A stretch of DNA of 64,000 nucleotides. Origin: Colwellia sp. 1_MG-2023 (GTDB lineage Bacteria; Pseudomonadota; Gammaproteobacteria; Enterobacterales; Alteromonadaceae). This document shows positions 25,538 through 35,227 of the stretch, piece by piece. The stretch's first letter is position 1. Every line of letters begins with the position of its first letter. The DNA lies in contig NZ_JAUOPE010000005.1 of NCBI RefSeq assembly GCF_030546755.1, positions 218,411 through 282,410 on the forward strand. Reading direction: 5' to 3'. Below the pieces are notes generated by a model. It saw only the letters and a program-made list of their open reading frames with translations. It made no database searches and had not been told where the DNA came from. Made by a program: the position numbers and the translations under genes.

Positions 25538-26914
25538 TTAACACTCTATAATATTAACCGCTAAACCACCACGTGACGTTTCTTTATATTTTGTTTTCAT
25601 GTCATTGCCTGTTTCCCACATGGTTTTGATCACTTTATCTAATGACACCTTTTGAGTGCCTGTACCACGAAGTGCAAGCCGTGATGCGTTTATTGCTTTA
25701 ACTGAGCCCATGGCATTTCTTTCAATACAAGGAACCTGTACTAAACCACCTACTGGATCACAGGTTAATCCTAAATTATGCTCCATACCTATTTCAGCCG
25801 CATTTTCTACTTGTTTAGGTGAGCCTCCCATCACTTCAGTAAGCGCCCCAGCAGCCATAGAACAAGCAACACCAACTTCGGCCTGGCAGCCACCTTCAGC
25901 GCCTGATATGGTCGCATTGGTTTTATATAAAATACCAATAGCGGCCGCGGTTAATAGATAACGAATGCAATCTTCATCTTTAACAGGCTTAATAAACTTA
26001 TCGTAATAACATAAAACGGCAGGAATGATACCCGCAGCGCCATTAGTAGGCGCAGTCACTACACGGCTACCCGCTGCATTTTCTTCATTCACAGCTAATG
26101 CAAAAAGGTTGACCCAGTCCATTGCAGAAAGTGGATCATTATTACTTTCTACAGAAAGCGAGCGGTATAATGCCGGGGCTCTTCGGTTGACTTTTAGCCC
26201 ACCTGGTAGTATTCCTTCTGTTGCCATACCTCGTTCTACGCTATCGCGCATCGCTTGCCAGATATTGATTAAGTTACGAGTGATGGTTGCTTTATCATTT
26301 AAGCACAACTCATTTTCCATCATGATGGTACTAATACTTAAGCCTTTTTCACTTGCCAGCGAGATTAATTCATCGGCACTAGAAAATCGGTGAGGGCGGT
26401 CAATATTACTGTGTAAGGAAAGTGCTTTGTCTTTTTCTTTTTCGAAATCACAATCACGCACGATAAAGCCGCCACCAATAGAGTAATAAGTCTCTTGAAG
26501 CACTTCTTGTTCGCCATTGTATGCGTATAGCGTCATAGCATTCGCGTGAGCAGGCAATGTTTTTCGTCGGTGATAAATAATAGATTCATTTTTTGGAAAA
26601 CTAACCGTTTTTGTTGCTGATAACTGTACGCTTTCACTTGAAATAACGTCATTAAGTATTTTATCGATTGAATCAACAGGGATAGTTTCAGGGGATTCTC
26701 CTGATAAACCGAGTATTACGGCTTTACCTGTGCCATGGCCAACTCCCGTTTGACCAAGGGAACCAAACAATTCAGCTTTTACTCGATCAACTTTTTCAAT
26801 TAAGTTTTGTTCTTTTAAATGATCAACAAAAAGTTTGGCCGCTTTCATTGGACCAACCGTATGGGAGCTCGATGGCCCAATGCCAATTGAGAACATATCA
26901 AATACACTAATCAT
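25538..26914 (-). CDS. sdaA: L-serine ammonia-lyase (iron-sulfur type)
   Basis: The 458-residue enzyme deaminates L-serine to pyruvate and ammonia using a [4Fe-4S] cluster. The N-terminal beta domain starts ISVFDMFSIGIGPSSSHTVGPM, the single-chain SdaA form. The C-terminal catalytic domain has GAEGGCQAEVGVACSMAAG and CDPVGGLVQVPCIERN, holding the cluster Cys residues. Length is as in E. coli SdaA (454). It is transcribed alone toward cysB. The pairing of a serine-consuming enzyme with the cysteine regulator next door may be chance. Confidence 0.97.
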   Translation of the reverse strand: MISVFDMFSIGIGPSSSHTVGPMKAAKLFVDHLKEQNLIEKVDRVKAELFGSLGQTGVGHGTGKAVILGLSGESPETIPVDSIDKILNDVISSESVQLSATKTVSFPKNESIIYHRRKTLPAHANAMTLYAYNGEQEVLQETYYSIGGGFIVRDCDFEKEKDKALSLHSNIDRPHRFSSADELISLASEKGLSISTIMMENELCLNDKATITRNLINIWQAMRDSVERGMATEGILPGGLKVNRRAPALYRSLSVESNNDPLSAMDWVNLFALAVNEENAAGSRVVTAPTNGAAGIIPAVLCYYDKFIKPVKDEDCIRYLLTAAAIGILYKTNATISGAEGGCQAEVGVACSMAAGALTEVMGGSPKQVENAAEIGMEHNLGLTCDPVGGLVQVPCIERNAMGSVKAINASRLALRGTGTQKVSLDKVIKTMWETGNDMKTKYKETSRGGLAVNIIEC

Positions 26915-27036
26915 GTGTTAAACCTGAATTATTATCCGTAAATACACGGTAAGTTGAAATTTTATATGGTAATGATAACTGAAAGTATTCATCTAGATAA
27001 ACACTTTTATAGCATATGATAGACGGTTATGAGTGA

Positions 27037-27627
27037 TTAGGTAGGGTTATTTCTTATATGAAGGCTGAGGTCGTTTAAAATAGCTGCTGTGGCTCCCCAG
27101 ATATTATATGACTTATAGGGCATAAAGTGCACTGAATGTTGCCCCTCTTTAAGGTTCACTTCAATGGTATAGTGCTGCGTAGGCGTTAAAAAATGATGAA
27201 AGGGGACATGAAATATTTCAGCTACTTCATTTTCATCAATCGCATACAAAGGGCTGCGCTTTAATATTGCCACAACAGGAGTTATAGCAAAGCCACTCAT
27301 AGTTTGATAAGGATGTAACTGACCGACAATGTCGCATTCATCCTTTTCAATACCCACTTCTTCATGAGCTTCTCTTAACGCAGTTGCAATATGATTTTCA
27401 TCAAAAGTTTCTACTTTTCCGCCCGGAAAACTAATTTGTCCAGGATGGTGCTTTAAGTGTTTAGCTCTTTTGGTTAATACCACATAGAGTTGGTTTTCTT
27501 TCTCAAATAAGGCAATAAGTACAGCTGATTGAGTGAATGTTTTAGGCTTCGTGAGTAAAAGTTCTTGATTGTTTGACTTTGTTAATTGGCTTAAATTAAA
27601 ACGTTGTAAAAATTCATTTTTAGTCAT
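27037..27627 (-). CDS. Nudix CoA pyrophosphatase (NudL-like)
   Basis: The 196-residue Nudix hydrolase has the CoA-specific motif LLTKR-like VVLTKRAKHLKHHPGQISFP followed by the Nudix box GGKVETFDENHIATALREAH and EEVGI (about residues 66-92). Asp replaces the first Glu, as in NudL/YeaB proteins. Such enzymes cleave CoA to 3',5'-ADP and phosphopantetheine. It lies about 70 bases before pabB in the direction of transcription order (pabB is upstream on the same strand), and pabB-nudL is a common gene order in gammaproteobacteria. Confidence 0.92.
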   Translation of the reverse strand: MTKNEFLQRFNLSQLTKSNNQELLLTKPKTFTQSAVLIALFEKENQLYVVLTKRAKHLKHHPGQISFPGGKVETFDENHIATALREAHEEVGIEKDECDIVGQLHPYQTMSGFAITPVVAILKRSPLYAIDENEVAEIFHVPFHHFLTPTQHYTIEVNLKEGQHSVHFMPYKSYNIWGATAAILNDLSLHIRNNPT

Positions 27628-27697
27628 GATAATTCACATTTAATTTATTAACTATGGACAACGATAATTCATCGAAGATTTTTTATTCATCCGTTTT

Positions 27698-29110
27698 TTA
27701 AAGTTTTGCTAAAACCGGTAAAATTTTATTTACTTTATCATAAGATTCTTGATATTCAGCGTCGACATTAGAATCCGCGACTATGCCGCCACCAGCCCAA
27801 CAATGTAAAGTGTTTTTCTCACCGGATTTATCACAAACTAAGGTTCTAATAGTTATACTAGTATCCATATTTCCGCAGGCTGAGATATAGCCAATAGAAC
27901 CACAGTAAATGCTTCTGCGTTGTGGTTCAAGTTCGTCAATGATTTCCATCGCTCTTATTTTTGGAGCGCCCGTTATTGAGCCACCAGGAAATGCTTCTCT
28001 GAGTAAGTCTAAGGCATCAAACTGACTTTCCAGCTCACCAGTAACGGTACTGACTAAATGATGAACTGCAGGGAAACTTTCCACTGCAAATAATGTTGGC
28101 ACTTTTACTGTGCCAGGAAGGCAAACTTTGCTTATATCATTTCTGAGTAAATCGACTATCATCAAGTTTTCTGCTTTGTCTTTTTCAGAATGTTGCAATG
28201 CCGTGGCAAGCGCGTGATCTTGCGCTTTATTCGAGCTCCTTGGTTTCGTACCTTTAATGGGTTTGCTCTGTACGGTATTTTGGTTTACTCGTAAAAATCG
28301 CTCAGGGGAAATACTTAAAATACTGTAATCGGCTAAACGAATAAATGCTGAGAACGGTGCTTGGTTTGCTTCTCTAAGCACTTTATAAGCTTGATATTCT
28401 TCACCTTGATAGTGCGCACTAAAACGCTGTGTAAGGTTTATCTGGTAGCAATCACCAGACAATAAATATTGTTGAATTTTGGCAAATTTTTCTTGATATT
28501 GTTCTGCTGACATATTGCCTTGCCATTGCTGAACCAATTTAAAAGATTCAACTGATCGTGAGTGTTTTTCACTAATCAAAGCATGTAAATAATTTTCTAT
28601 TTCATCTAATTGATTTTCATCAGCAATTAATGAATATTGCTGTGTTTTATTGTCATAAATAATCGCTTGTGAATAAATGCCAACGGCCATTTCAGGAAGA
28701 TTAATATCTTTGTCTGCTTGGCAAGGTAGTTGTTCAAAACGTCTACTTAAATCATAAGAAAAATAACCGACAGCTCCAGTCATAAATGGTAATTCAGTAA
28801 CTTGTATCTCAACTTTTTGGTAAAATGCTTGTTGAACCGCTTGTAAAATAGTTACAGGATCGTCGCTACTATTTTCTAAACGCTGCTCGGAGATATAATC
28901 TACTATAGTGTTGTTATTTATTGTTGTTACAGTGATTTCGGGTTGCCAAACAATTATGTCATAGCGACTATCGACATGTTCACTGTGGCATGAGTCTAAC
29001 CACATTGCCCACGGCTGGTGGGCAAACTGCTCGAATAACGCTTGAGGTTGAAGCGTATGACTAAAGTGCAGAGGTTTTGCCTTGATAACGGCGTTATTAT
29101 TGAGAAGCAA
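27698..29110 (-). CDS. pabB: aminodeoxychorismate synthase component I
   Basis: This 470-residue chorismate-utilising enzyme makes 4-amino-4-deoxychorismate with the PabA glutamine amidotransferase, for folate synthesis. The PIKGT motif (about residue 282) has the Lys that marks PabB; anthranilate synthase TrpE has PIAGT there. Other conserved parts are SGDCYQINLTQRF, SISPERFL, MIVDLLRNDI and FPGGSITGAPKIRAMEII. It is on the opposite strand to fumarase, with a shared promoter region of about 170 bases, and is followed by the Nudix gene. Confidence 0.95.
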   Translation of the reverse strand: MLLNNNAVIKAKPLHFSHTLQPQALFEQFAHQPWAMWLDSCHSEHVDSRYDIIVWQPEITVTTINNNTIVDYISEQRLENSSDDPVTILQAVQQAFYQKVEIQVTELPFMTGAVGYFSYDLSRRFEQLPCQADKDINLPEMAVGIYSQAIIYDNKTQQYSLIADENQLDEIENYLHALISEKHSRSVESFKLVQQWQGNMSAEQYQEKFAKIQQYLLSGDCYQINLTQRFSAHYQGEEYQAYKVLREANQAPFSAFIRLADYSILSISPERFLRVNQNTVQSKPIKGTKPRSSNKAQDHALATALQHSEKDKAENLMIVDLLRNDISKVCLPGTVKVPTLFAVESFPAVHHLVSTVTGELESQFDALDLLREAFPGGSITGAPKIRAMEIIDELEPQRRSIYCGSIGYISACGNMDTSITIRTLVCDKSGEKNTLHCWAGGGIVADSNVDAEYQESYDKVNKILPVLAKL

Positions 29111-29277
29111 AATTAAACCCTAATTTTAATTGTTCTTAAACTTTTTGATAAAAGTTAGCGCGCATTGTGGTGGCGAGCTCGTTATAAGCAGGGTATCATA
29201 TCGGCAAATTTTTAACTTTCAACGTTTTCGCTCGCAAATGTTGATTTTACATTTCCTAACTGTGTAAAGAGATTGTT

Positions 29278-30801
29278 ATGGCTATCATTAAACAAGAAGA
29301 TTTAATTGAGAGTATTGCAGATGCATTGCAATATATATCTTACTACCATCCCCTTGATTTCATTCAAGCATTAGAAAAAGCCTATCATAAAGAAGAGAGT
29401 CAGGCAGCAAAAGACGCAATCGCGCAGATATTAATTAACTCTCGTATGTCTGCTCATGGTAAACGTCCTATTTGTCAGGACACAGGTATTGTTACTTGTT
29501 TTGTTAAAGTGGGTATGGCTGTGCAGTGGGACAACACGGACTTAACCGTTCAGCAAATGGTTGATGAAGGTACTCGACGTGCTTATTTGAATCCTGACAA
29601 TCCTCTACGTGCTTCAATCGTTAAAGATCCTGCGGGTGCGCGAATCAATACTAAAGATAATACGCCTGCGGTAGTGCATATTGATATGGTTCCAGGGAAT
29701 GAAATTGAAGTGATGATCGCGGCGAAAGGTGGCGGGAGCGAAAATAAATCGAAAATGGTGATGCTAAACCCAAGTGATTCAATTGCTGATTGGGTGGTCA
29801 AAACTTTACCAACGATGGGTGCGGGTTGGTGCCCACCGGGGATGTTAGGTATAGGTATTGGTGGAACTGCTGAAAAAGCAGGCGTACTAGCAAAAGAAAG
29901 TTTAATGGATCCTGTCAATATTCAAGAACTTATCGATAAAGGCGCTGAAACAGCTGAAGAAAAGCTACGTTTAGAAATATACGAACGCGTTAATAAACTT
30001 GGTATTGGTGCACAAGGTTTAGGTGGATTAACCACTGTAGTTGATATCAAAATTAATTCAGTACCAACACATGCTGCGTCAAAGCCAGTGGTGATGATCC
30101 CAAATTGTGCGGCTACTCGTCATGTACATTTCCACCTTGATGGCTCTGGACCTGCTGATTTATCTCCTCCTAAGTTGGAAGATTGGCCGGAAATTACTTG
30201 GGAAGTTGGCGAAAATGTTCGTCGAGTGAATGTTGATGATTTGAAAAAAGCCGATATCAGCGACTGGAAAACAGGTGAAACAGTTTTATTAAGTGGTACT
30301 ATTTTAACTGGACGTGATGCTGCGCATAAGCGTATTCAAGATATGCTGGCAAAAGGTGAAAAACTGCCTGTCGACTTTACCGATAAATTTATTTATTACG
30401 TAGGGCCTGTTGATGCCATTGGTGACGAAGCGGTAGGCCCAGCGGGTCCAACAACGGCAACTCGTATGGATAAATTTACTGAAATGATGCTGGCAGAAAC
30501 GGGCTTACTTGGCACCATTGGTAAGGCTGAACGAGGTCCAGAAACGGTAGAAAGTATTAAAAACCATAAGTCGGTTTATTTAATGGCTGTTGGTGGCGCA
30601 GCGTATTTAGTGTCTAAGGCGATTAAAAAAGCCAAAGTTGTCGCGTTTGAAGACATGGGAATGGAAGCTATTTATGAGTTTGAAGTGGAAGATATGCCTG
30701 TTACTGTCGCGGTTGATAGTCGAGGTGAATCAGCTCATGTTACTGGGCCAGCAATTTGGCAGGCAAAAATAGAAGATTTAGATAAAAAGTTATCTAAATA
30801 G
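29278..30801 (+). CDS. fumA: class I fumarate hydratase
   Basis: The 507-residue enzyme interconverts fumarate and malate using an oxygen-sensitive [4Fe-4S] cluster. Cluster ligands are in RPICQDTGI (about residue 66), NCAATRHVHFHLDG (about 278) and the region near 365-370; SGTILTGRDAAHKRI and GPAGPTTATRMD are class I marks. It is related to FumA/FumB; I use fumA as a symbol, since the two cannot be told apart here. No FNR-type box was seen upstream. A terminator follows. Confidence 0.95.
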   Translation: MAIIKQEDLIESIADALQYISYYHPLDFIQALEKAYHKEESQAAKDAIAQILINSRMSAHGKRPICQDTGIVTCFVKVGMAVQWDNTDLTVQQMVDEGTRRAYLNPDNPLRASIVKDPAGARINTKDNTPAVVHIDMVPGNEIEVMIAAKGGGSENKSKMVMLNPSDSIADWVVKTLPTMGAGWCPPGMLGIGIGGTAEKAGVLAKESLMDPVNIQELIDKGAETAEEKLRLEIYERVNKLGIGAQGLGGLTTVVDIKINSVPTHAASKPVVMIPNCAATRHVHFHLDGSGPADLSPPKLEDWPEITWEVGENVRRVNVDDLKKADISDWKTGETVLLSGTILTGRDAAHKRIQDMLAKGEKLPVDFTDKFIYYVGPVDAIGDEAVGPAGPTTATRMDKFTEMMLAETGLLGTIGKAERGPETVESIKNHKSVYLMAVGGAAYLVSKAIKKAKVVAFEDMGMEAIYEFEVEDMPVTVAVDSRGESAHVTGPAIWQAKIEDLDKKLSK

Positions 30802-30832
30802 ATTCCAAACCTTATTATTCACTGAAAAATTT

Positions 30833-30857
30833 AAGCGCTCAAATGAGCGCTTTTTTA
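30833..30857 (+). terminator. rho-independent terminator after fumarase
   Basis: AAGCGCTC and GAGCGCTT pair around AAAT, followed by T residues. Confidence 0.9.
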
Positions 30858-30965
30858 TTGGAAAAAGTCGCGATAATCGTTCGACACCTGAGAGATTTTT
30901 ACTACACTTATTCTTGTATTTTTTAACGAATTTTGAAGAATGACCACAGATTAAAAGGATAGAAG

Positions 30966-31190
30966 GTGGAAACAACGATAAGAAAAGTCACCATTATATA
31001 TTACCGTGATGTCTCCCTTGAACTGATGCATGAAACCGTTTGTTTTCCACAAAACAATAACGGACGAGTGATTATTTCAGAAGAGTTTAAACAAGGAAAG
31101 TCGGTAATTGCCGTTTGTGAAGGCGAGGTTAACATTCTAAATAAAATAGGAGATAGAGTAGAAAATATAGATGTAGAAGATGAAGCTTAG
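30966..31190 (+). CDS. TIGR02922 family small protein
   Basis: The 74-residue protein (METTIRKVTIIYYRDVSLEL at the start, with FKQGKSVIAVCEGEVNILNK later) fits the small family TIGR02922, known to me from Colwellia, Pseudoalteromonas and Shewanella, without a known function. It looks like a compact beta-rich cytosolic protein. The start is GTG at 30966, with AAGGA 6 bases before; no ATG is available. It lies between fumarase and rmuC on the same strand and has no clear operon partner. Confidence 0.8.
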   Translation: METTIRKVTIIYYRDVSLELMHETVCFPQNNNGRVIISEEFKQGKSVIAVCEGEVNILNKIGDRVENIDVEDEA

Positions 31191-31256
31191 CTAGCTCATC
31201 AATAAAAAAGTTAACCTTCACCATTAATTATGTTTAAATGACTGTTAATAAATACA

Positions 31257-32699
31257 GTGGTTAGTTGGTGTGCCGTGGTTGATAAAATTTTAATAATATT
31301 AGATTCATTTCAAAATGAACTGATTGTTTCATGTGTATTGATAGTTGTCTTGCTTTTCACGTTGATGTTATCAAAAGTAATGTCACTTTCTAAAGTGCTT
31401 CAAGACCAGCAGTCAGACATTAAACAATTACTTAGCCATATCGAATTAACCTCAAATTTATCTGAAAAACAGCAACAACAAATAATCAAGCAACAATTTG
31501 AATTTAAACATTATATTGAACAACAATTTTCAGATTTTAAAATAAAATTTCTGAATCAATTTAATGAACAATCTGCTAAACAGTTTTCGACGTTAACTGA
31601 ATTTAATAGCAAACTACAAACCACTCTTCATGAACATCAACATTTGTTTAATCAGAACCAACGTCAATCAGTTGATCAATTGGTTGATCATTTAAATAAA
31701 GCGGCATTAGCGGCTCGTGATGAGCAAGCGAAAACCTTAAAGCAATCAAGCGATGCCATGGCGGTTAAAATTAATGAACTGACCACGTCTACTGATAATC
31801 GATTAAAAGAGATCAGTGGCCAAGTTGAAAAACGACTTGCAGAAGGCTTTGAGAAAACAACGAAAACTTTTAATGATATTTTAAAGCGTCTAGCGTTAAT
31901 TGATGATGCTCAGAAAAAGATCACCGAATTATCAACGAATGTCGTAAGCCTACAGGAAGTATTAAATGACAAACGCTCGCGTGGCGCTTTCGGTGAAGTA
32001 CAACTGAATAGTTTGATCCGAAATGTTTTACCTGAGCAACACTTTTCATTGCAACATACTTTATCAAATGGAAAAATTGCCGATTGCATTTTGTTTTTAC
32101 CAGAGCCGACCGGTAATGTGGTGATTGATGCAAAATTTCCGTTAGAAAGCTATAAAAAAATGATGGATGACGTGTTAGGTGAGCATGACAGAAAAGCAGC
32201 AGAGCGACAATTTAAGCTCGATATTAAAAAACATATTAATGATATTAGCGATAAATATTTAATCGAGAAGGAAACATCAGAAGGCGCGATAATGTTCATT
32301 CCTGCAGAGGCCATTTTCGCTGAAATTCATGCCCACCAAAGTGACTTAGTTGATTATGCAAATACTAAGCGCGTTTGGCTGGCGTCACCGACCACCTTGA
32401 TGGCCATATTAACGACATCTCGTTCAGTGCTTAAAGATGAAGCAACTCGTAAGCAAGTACATGTGATACAAAACCATTTATCATATTTATCACAAGATTT
32501 TTCTCGTTTTAAATCTCGATTTGCTAATCTAGCAAAACATATTGACCAAGCGGCGATGGACGTAAAACAAATTCATACCTCAGCCGATAAAATTTCAACA
32601 CGTTTTGAAAAAATAGAAAATGTTGAATTAAATCATGATGATAATGATAAAGAAGATGATAAGCTTGCTACTAAAACATTAAAAGGCGTTAAAGCTTAA
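31257..32699 (+). CDS. rmuC: DNA recombination protein RmuC
   Basis: The 480-residue protein has an N-terminal membrane helix (about 19-40), a long coiled-coil region (about 45-230) and the RmuC nuclease-like domain (about 235-430) with KRSRGAFGEVQLNSLI and VVIDAKFPLESYKKM, the PD-(D/E)xK-type motif. RmuC limits recombination at inverted repeats in E. coli. The start is uncertain: GTG at 31257 or a second GTG at 31275; both keep the membrane helix. The C-terminus is acidic and low complexity. Confidence 0.93.
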   Translation: MVSWCAVVDKILIILDSFQNELIVSCVLIVVLLFTLMLSKVMSLSKVLQDQQSDIKQLLSHIELTSNLSEKQQQQIIKQQFEFKHYIEQQFSDFKIKFLNQFNEQSAKQFSTLTEFNSKLQTTLHEHQHLFNQNQRQSVDQLVDHLNKAALAARDEQAKTLKQSSDAMAVKINELTTSTDNRLKEISGQVEKRLAEGFEKTTKTFNDILKRLALIDDAQKKITELSTNVVSLQEVLNDKRSRGAFGEVQLNSLIRNVLPEQHFSLQHTLSNGKIADCILFLPEPTGNVVIDAKFPLESYKKMMDDVLGEHDRKAAERQFKLDIKKHINDISDKYLIEKETSEGAIMFIPAEAIFAEIHAHQSDLVDYANTKRVWLASPTTLMAILTTSRSVLKDEATRKQVHVIQNHLSYLSQDFSRFKSRFANLAKHIDQAAMDVKQIHTSADKISTRFEKIENVELNHDDNDKEDDKLATKTLKGVKA

Positions 32700-32726
32700 T
32701 GCTGACTTTTAAAAATGGGTTGTTAT

Positions 32727-33809
32727 TCAATTGACTTGATAAGCAAAAGTACGGTTTCTACCATATGATTTTGCTTGGTATAGAGCTTCGTCCGCATGTA
32801 ACAATATTTTATCTAAATCGTCATCTGGGTTAGCGTTACTGGCGATTCCTATACTGACAGAGCAATTAAAGTTAGGCTGTTGAGGAAGCATAATGTTATG
32901 TTCAGAAATATTTAACCGTATACGTTCAGCTATTTGATTTGCTTCTTGAAGTGTAGTTTCTGGCAATGCAATGACAAATTCTTCACCGCCTAAACGCGCG
33001 AAAATATCTTGTTCTCTTAATAATGAAGTCGTTAAGGTGCAAATTTCAGTTAAGCAAATGTCCCCCGAAAAATGGCCATATTTATCATTGATTTGTTTAA
33101 AGTGATCAAAATCAATTAATAGAATAGATAAAGGCCTTGGGTATTCTTTTTCCTGAAAAATAAGCTGGTTAAGCTTTTCGAAGAAGTATCTTCTATTGGC
33201 AATGCCGGTTAAGCTATCGGTTGTCGCTTGTAAGCGAAGTTGTTCCTCATTACTTTCAATTTGATTGATGAAAATGGTGAGTACGACAATTACTTCTAAC
33301 ATAATAAACAATATAACTGATTGATAAATTAACTCATTTGTGAATGGTGATAAAGTAATTAGCGGCGAAATGTTCTTAGTATTTTCACAATATATAAGTA
33401 AAATGATCGATAAAATACTCAGGAATAGTTTTTCTTTTTTATCTTTTGTATCGAATAATAGATATGCGCCTGTTGGCACTAAAAAGTAATATAAATGAAA
33501 TCCCGATTCATTAGTGACATATAGATTGGTGCAAACTAGCAAATGCAGCATTAAGGTGAGAAAAAACCATACTTTAGCCAATTTAGATAAATATTTTGCA
33601 TTAAGGTATAAAGGCATTAAATAGCATAGTGTAAATAAGCTATTAATTAATGCTACTATTGGGTGCTGTAAAACGAAGATATAATTTAGAGTATAAAGCC
33701 CTGAAATTATTACAGTAATTAATGTAACAATATTGGTTGTTTTTATTTTATTGGCTTGTGAAAAAGGTAAATGTTCACTGCCTGAATTTACGAGATTGGA
33801 TAAAAACAT
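32727..33809 (-). CDS. membrane diguanylate cyclase (GGDEF)
   Basis: The 360-residue protein has about six membrane helices in residues 25-185 and a C-terminal GGDEF domain (about 190-358). The active site reads GGEEF and the allosteric inhibition site R-x2-D (REQD) sits exactly five residues before it, so the enzyme should make c-di-GMP and be product-inhibited. SIGIASNANPDDDLDKIL and DEALYQAKSYGRN are further domain marks. The membrane part has no family I can name, so its signal is unknown. It is divergent from another GGDEF gene. Confidence 0.92.
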   Translation of the reverse strand: MFLSNLVNSGSEHLPFSQANKIKTTNIVTLITVIISGLYTLNYIFVLQHPIVALINSLFTLCYLMPLYLNAKYLSKLAKVWFFLTLMLHLLVCTNLYVTNESGFHLYYFLVPTGAYLLFDTKDKKEKLFLSILSIILLIYCENTKNISPLITLSPFTNELIYQSVILFIMLEVIVVLTIFINQIESNEEQLRLQATTDSLTGIANRRYFFEKLNQLIFQEKEYPRPLSILLIDFDHFKQINDKYGHFSGDICLTEICTLTTSLLREQDIFARLGGEEFVIALPETTLQEANQIAERIRLNISEHNIMLPQQPNFNCSVSIGIASNANPDDDLDKILLHADEALYQAKSYGRNRTFAYQVN

Positions 33810-33932
33810 GCTACGACTCTCAAATGGCTACCCTTTATATTATACGGGCTATTTAAGTGATTCATAGTAGATTTAATAAAGATATATTCTAGTGATCAGT
33901 GGCTAATTTGAATAATGCCTTGAGGTTATAAT

Positions 33933-35123
33933 TTGATTCAAAAATTAGAAGGGTTAAAAACTACATTATGGAGTGGTTTGGCGGTAAGTTTATTAATAGT
34001 AGCAACCCTTGCTACTCAAAATTACTGGCTAGTAAAAATCAACTTTATTGAGCAAGTTTTGATGGGAGTATTTGTTGTTGGGATGTTATTCTCTGCGCAA
34101 TTTTCTCGCAGCCGGTTTACCTTATTAATTGCTCTTTGTTTTGGTTACTACTTAGTTAGTAAGAATGTGTTTGCTGGATTTGATATTTTAAATCAAAATC
34201 CTCAATGGCTATATCTATCAACGTTATTTGTTTTAGCCTACCTAACGTTAATTAAAGATCGTGCACTTATTTCAATCCATGGCATTGTCCGAATTATTGG
34301 TCTTTGCCTTTGTATCGTTTTAGCGAAACTTTGGTTGATTGCGATGAGTTGGTTACAAGGCTATAGCACTAAAAATAGCCTAACCTATCTGGATATTGAA
34401 TTAATTATTATAAATTTCCCTTTATTTGTTGTGGCGCTTTTGGTGCTATTTAAAAGCTTACGTCAGCCAAACTTATTAGTTTCTTCCTTGTTAACTACGT
34501 TAATTGTCGGCAACCTTTATTTTAACGAACAGATTTCCTTACCTCTTAGTGTTATGTTTAGCTTACTGGTTTTACATTACATTGTAGTGGTGGTAATTGA
34601 TTCGTATTATTTAGCTTATCGTGATGAATTAACCCATTTACCTTCGAGAAGAGCATTGAATCAATATGCTTTGTCTTTAGGGCGTAAATATTGTGTCGCT
34701 ATGCTAGATATCGATCATTTTAAAAAGTTTAATGACAATTATGGCCATGATATTGGTGATCAAGTTTTGAAACTCGTTGCGGCAAAACTTGCTGAAGTAA
34801 AGTCTGGTGGCCGAGTTTTTCGTTATGGTGGTGAAGAGTTTACCGCGATATTTCCCCGCAAAACTGCAGATGAAGCACTTGATGAACTTGAAAAGCTGCG
34901 TAAGTCAGTTGCTGATTATAATATTGTGATTCGTCATCCGATAAGAAAAACCAAAAAATCTCGTCAAGGCAAACAGTCAGAGTCTTTAAAAACGGTCAAT
35001 GTTACTATTTCAATTGGCGTGGCGACAAGACAGACAAAAAATAGTTTTGAGCAAACGATAAAACAAGCAGATCAAGCGTTGTATAAAGCGAAAAAGAAAG
35101 GGCGAAATCAAGTTTGCCAATAG
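33933..35123 (+). CDS. membrane diguanylate cyclase (GGDEF)
   Basis: The 396-residue protein has about eight membrane helices (residues 15-225) followed by a GGDEF domain (about 230-395). The active site GGEEF is intact, but the position of the inhibition site is VKSG, not R-x2-D, so product inhibition is not expected. A basic insert (PIRKTKKSRQGKQSES, about 335-350) lies before the VTISIGVATR strand. The start is TTG at 33933 with GAGG 7 bases upstream. It is divergent from the other GGDEF gene by about 120 bases and unlike it in the membrane part. Confidence 0.9.
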   Translation: MIQKLEGLKTTLWSGLAVSLLIVATLATQNYWLVKINFIEQVLMGVFVVGMLFSAQFSRSRFTLLIALCFGYYLVSKNVFAGFDILNQNPQWLYLSTLFVLAYLTLIKDRALISIHGIVRIIGLCLCIVLAKLWLIAMSWLQGYSTKNSLTYLDIELIIINFPLFVVALLVLFKSLRQPNLLVSSLLTTLIVGNLYFNEQISLPLSVMFSLLVLHYIVVVVIDSYYLAYRDELTHLPSRRALNQYALSLGRKYCVAMLDIDHFKKFNDNYGHDIGDQVLKLVAAKLAEVKSGGRVFRYGGEEFTAIFPRKTADEALDELEKLRKSVADYNIVIRHPIRKTKKSRQGKQSESLKTVNVTISIGVATRQTKNSFEQTIKQADQALYKAKKKGRNQVCQ

Positions 35124-35227
35124 GTAGAAAGTGAAAAGCTCAGGTCAGTATTTCTCTCTAATGAGTAGGCTGAAATGAGCTTGACTGTTTAAGCGCTTTT
35201 TAAACTAAATATTTTGAAAATAGTGGT

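Noticed and set aside
31675-31700. TTGATCA repeats in rmuC as FNR-like sites
   Set aside because: The spacing does not match TTGAT-N4-ATCAA and they are inside coding sequence.
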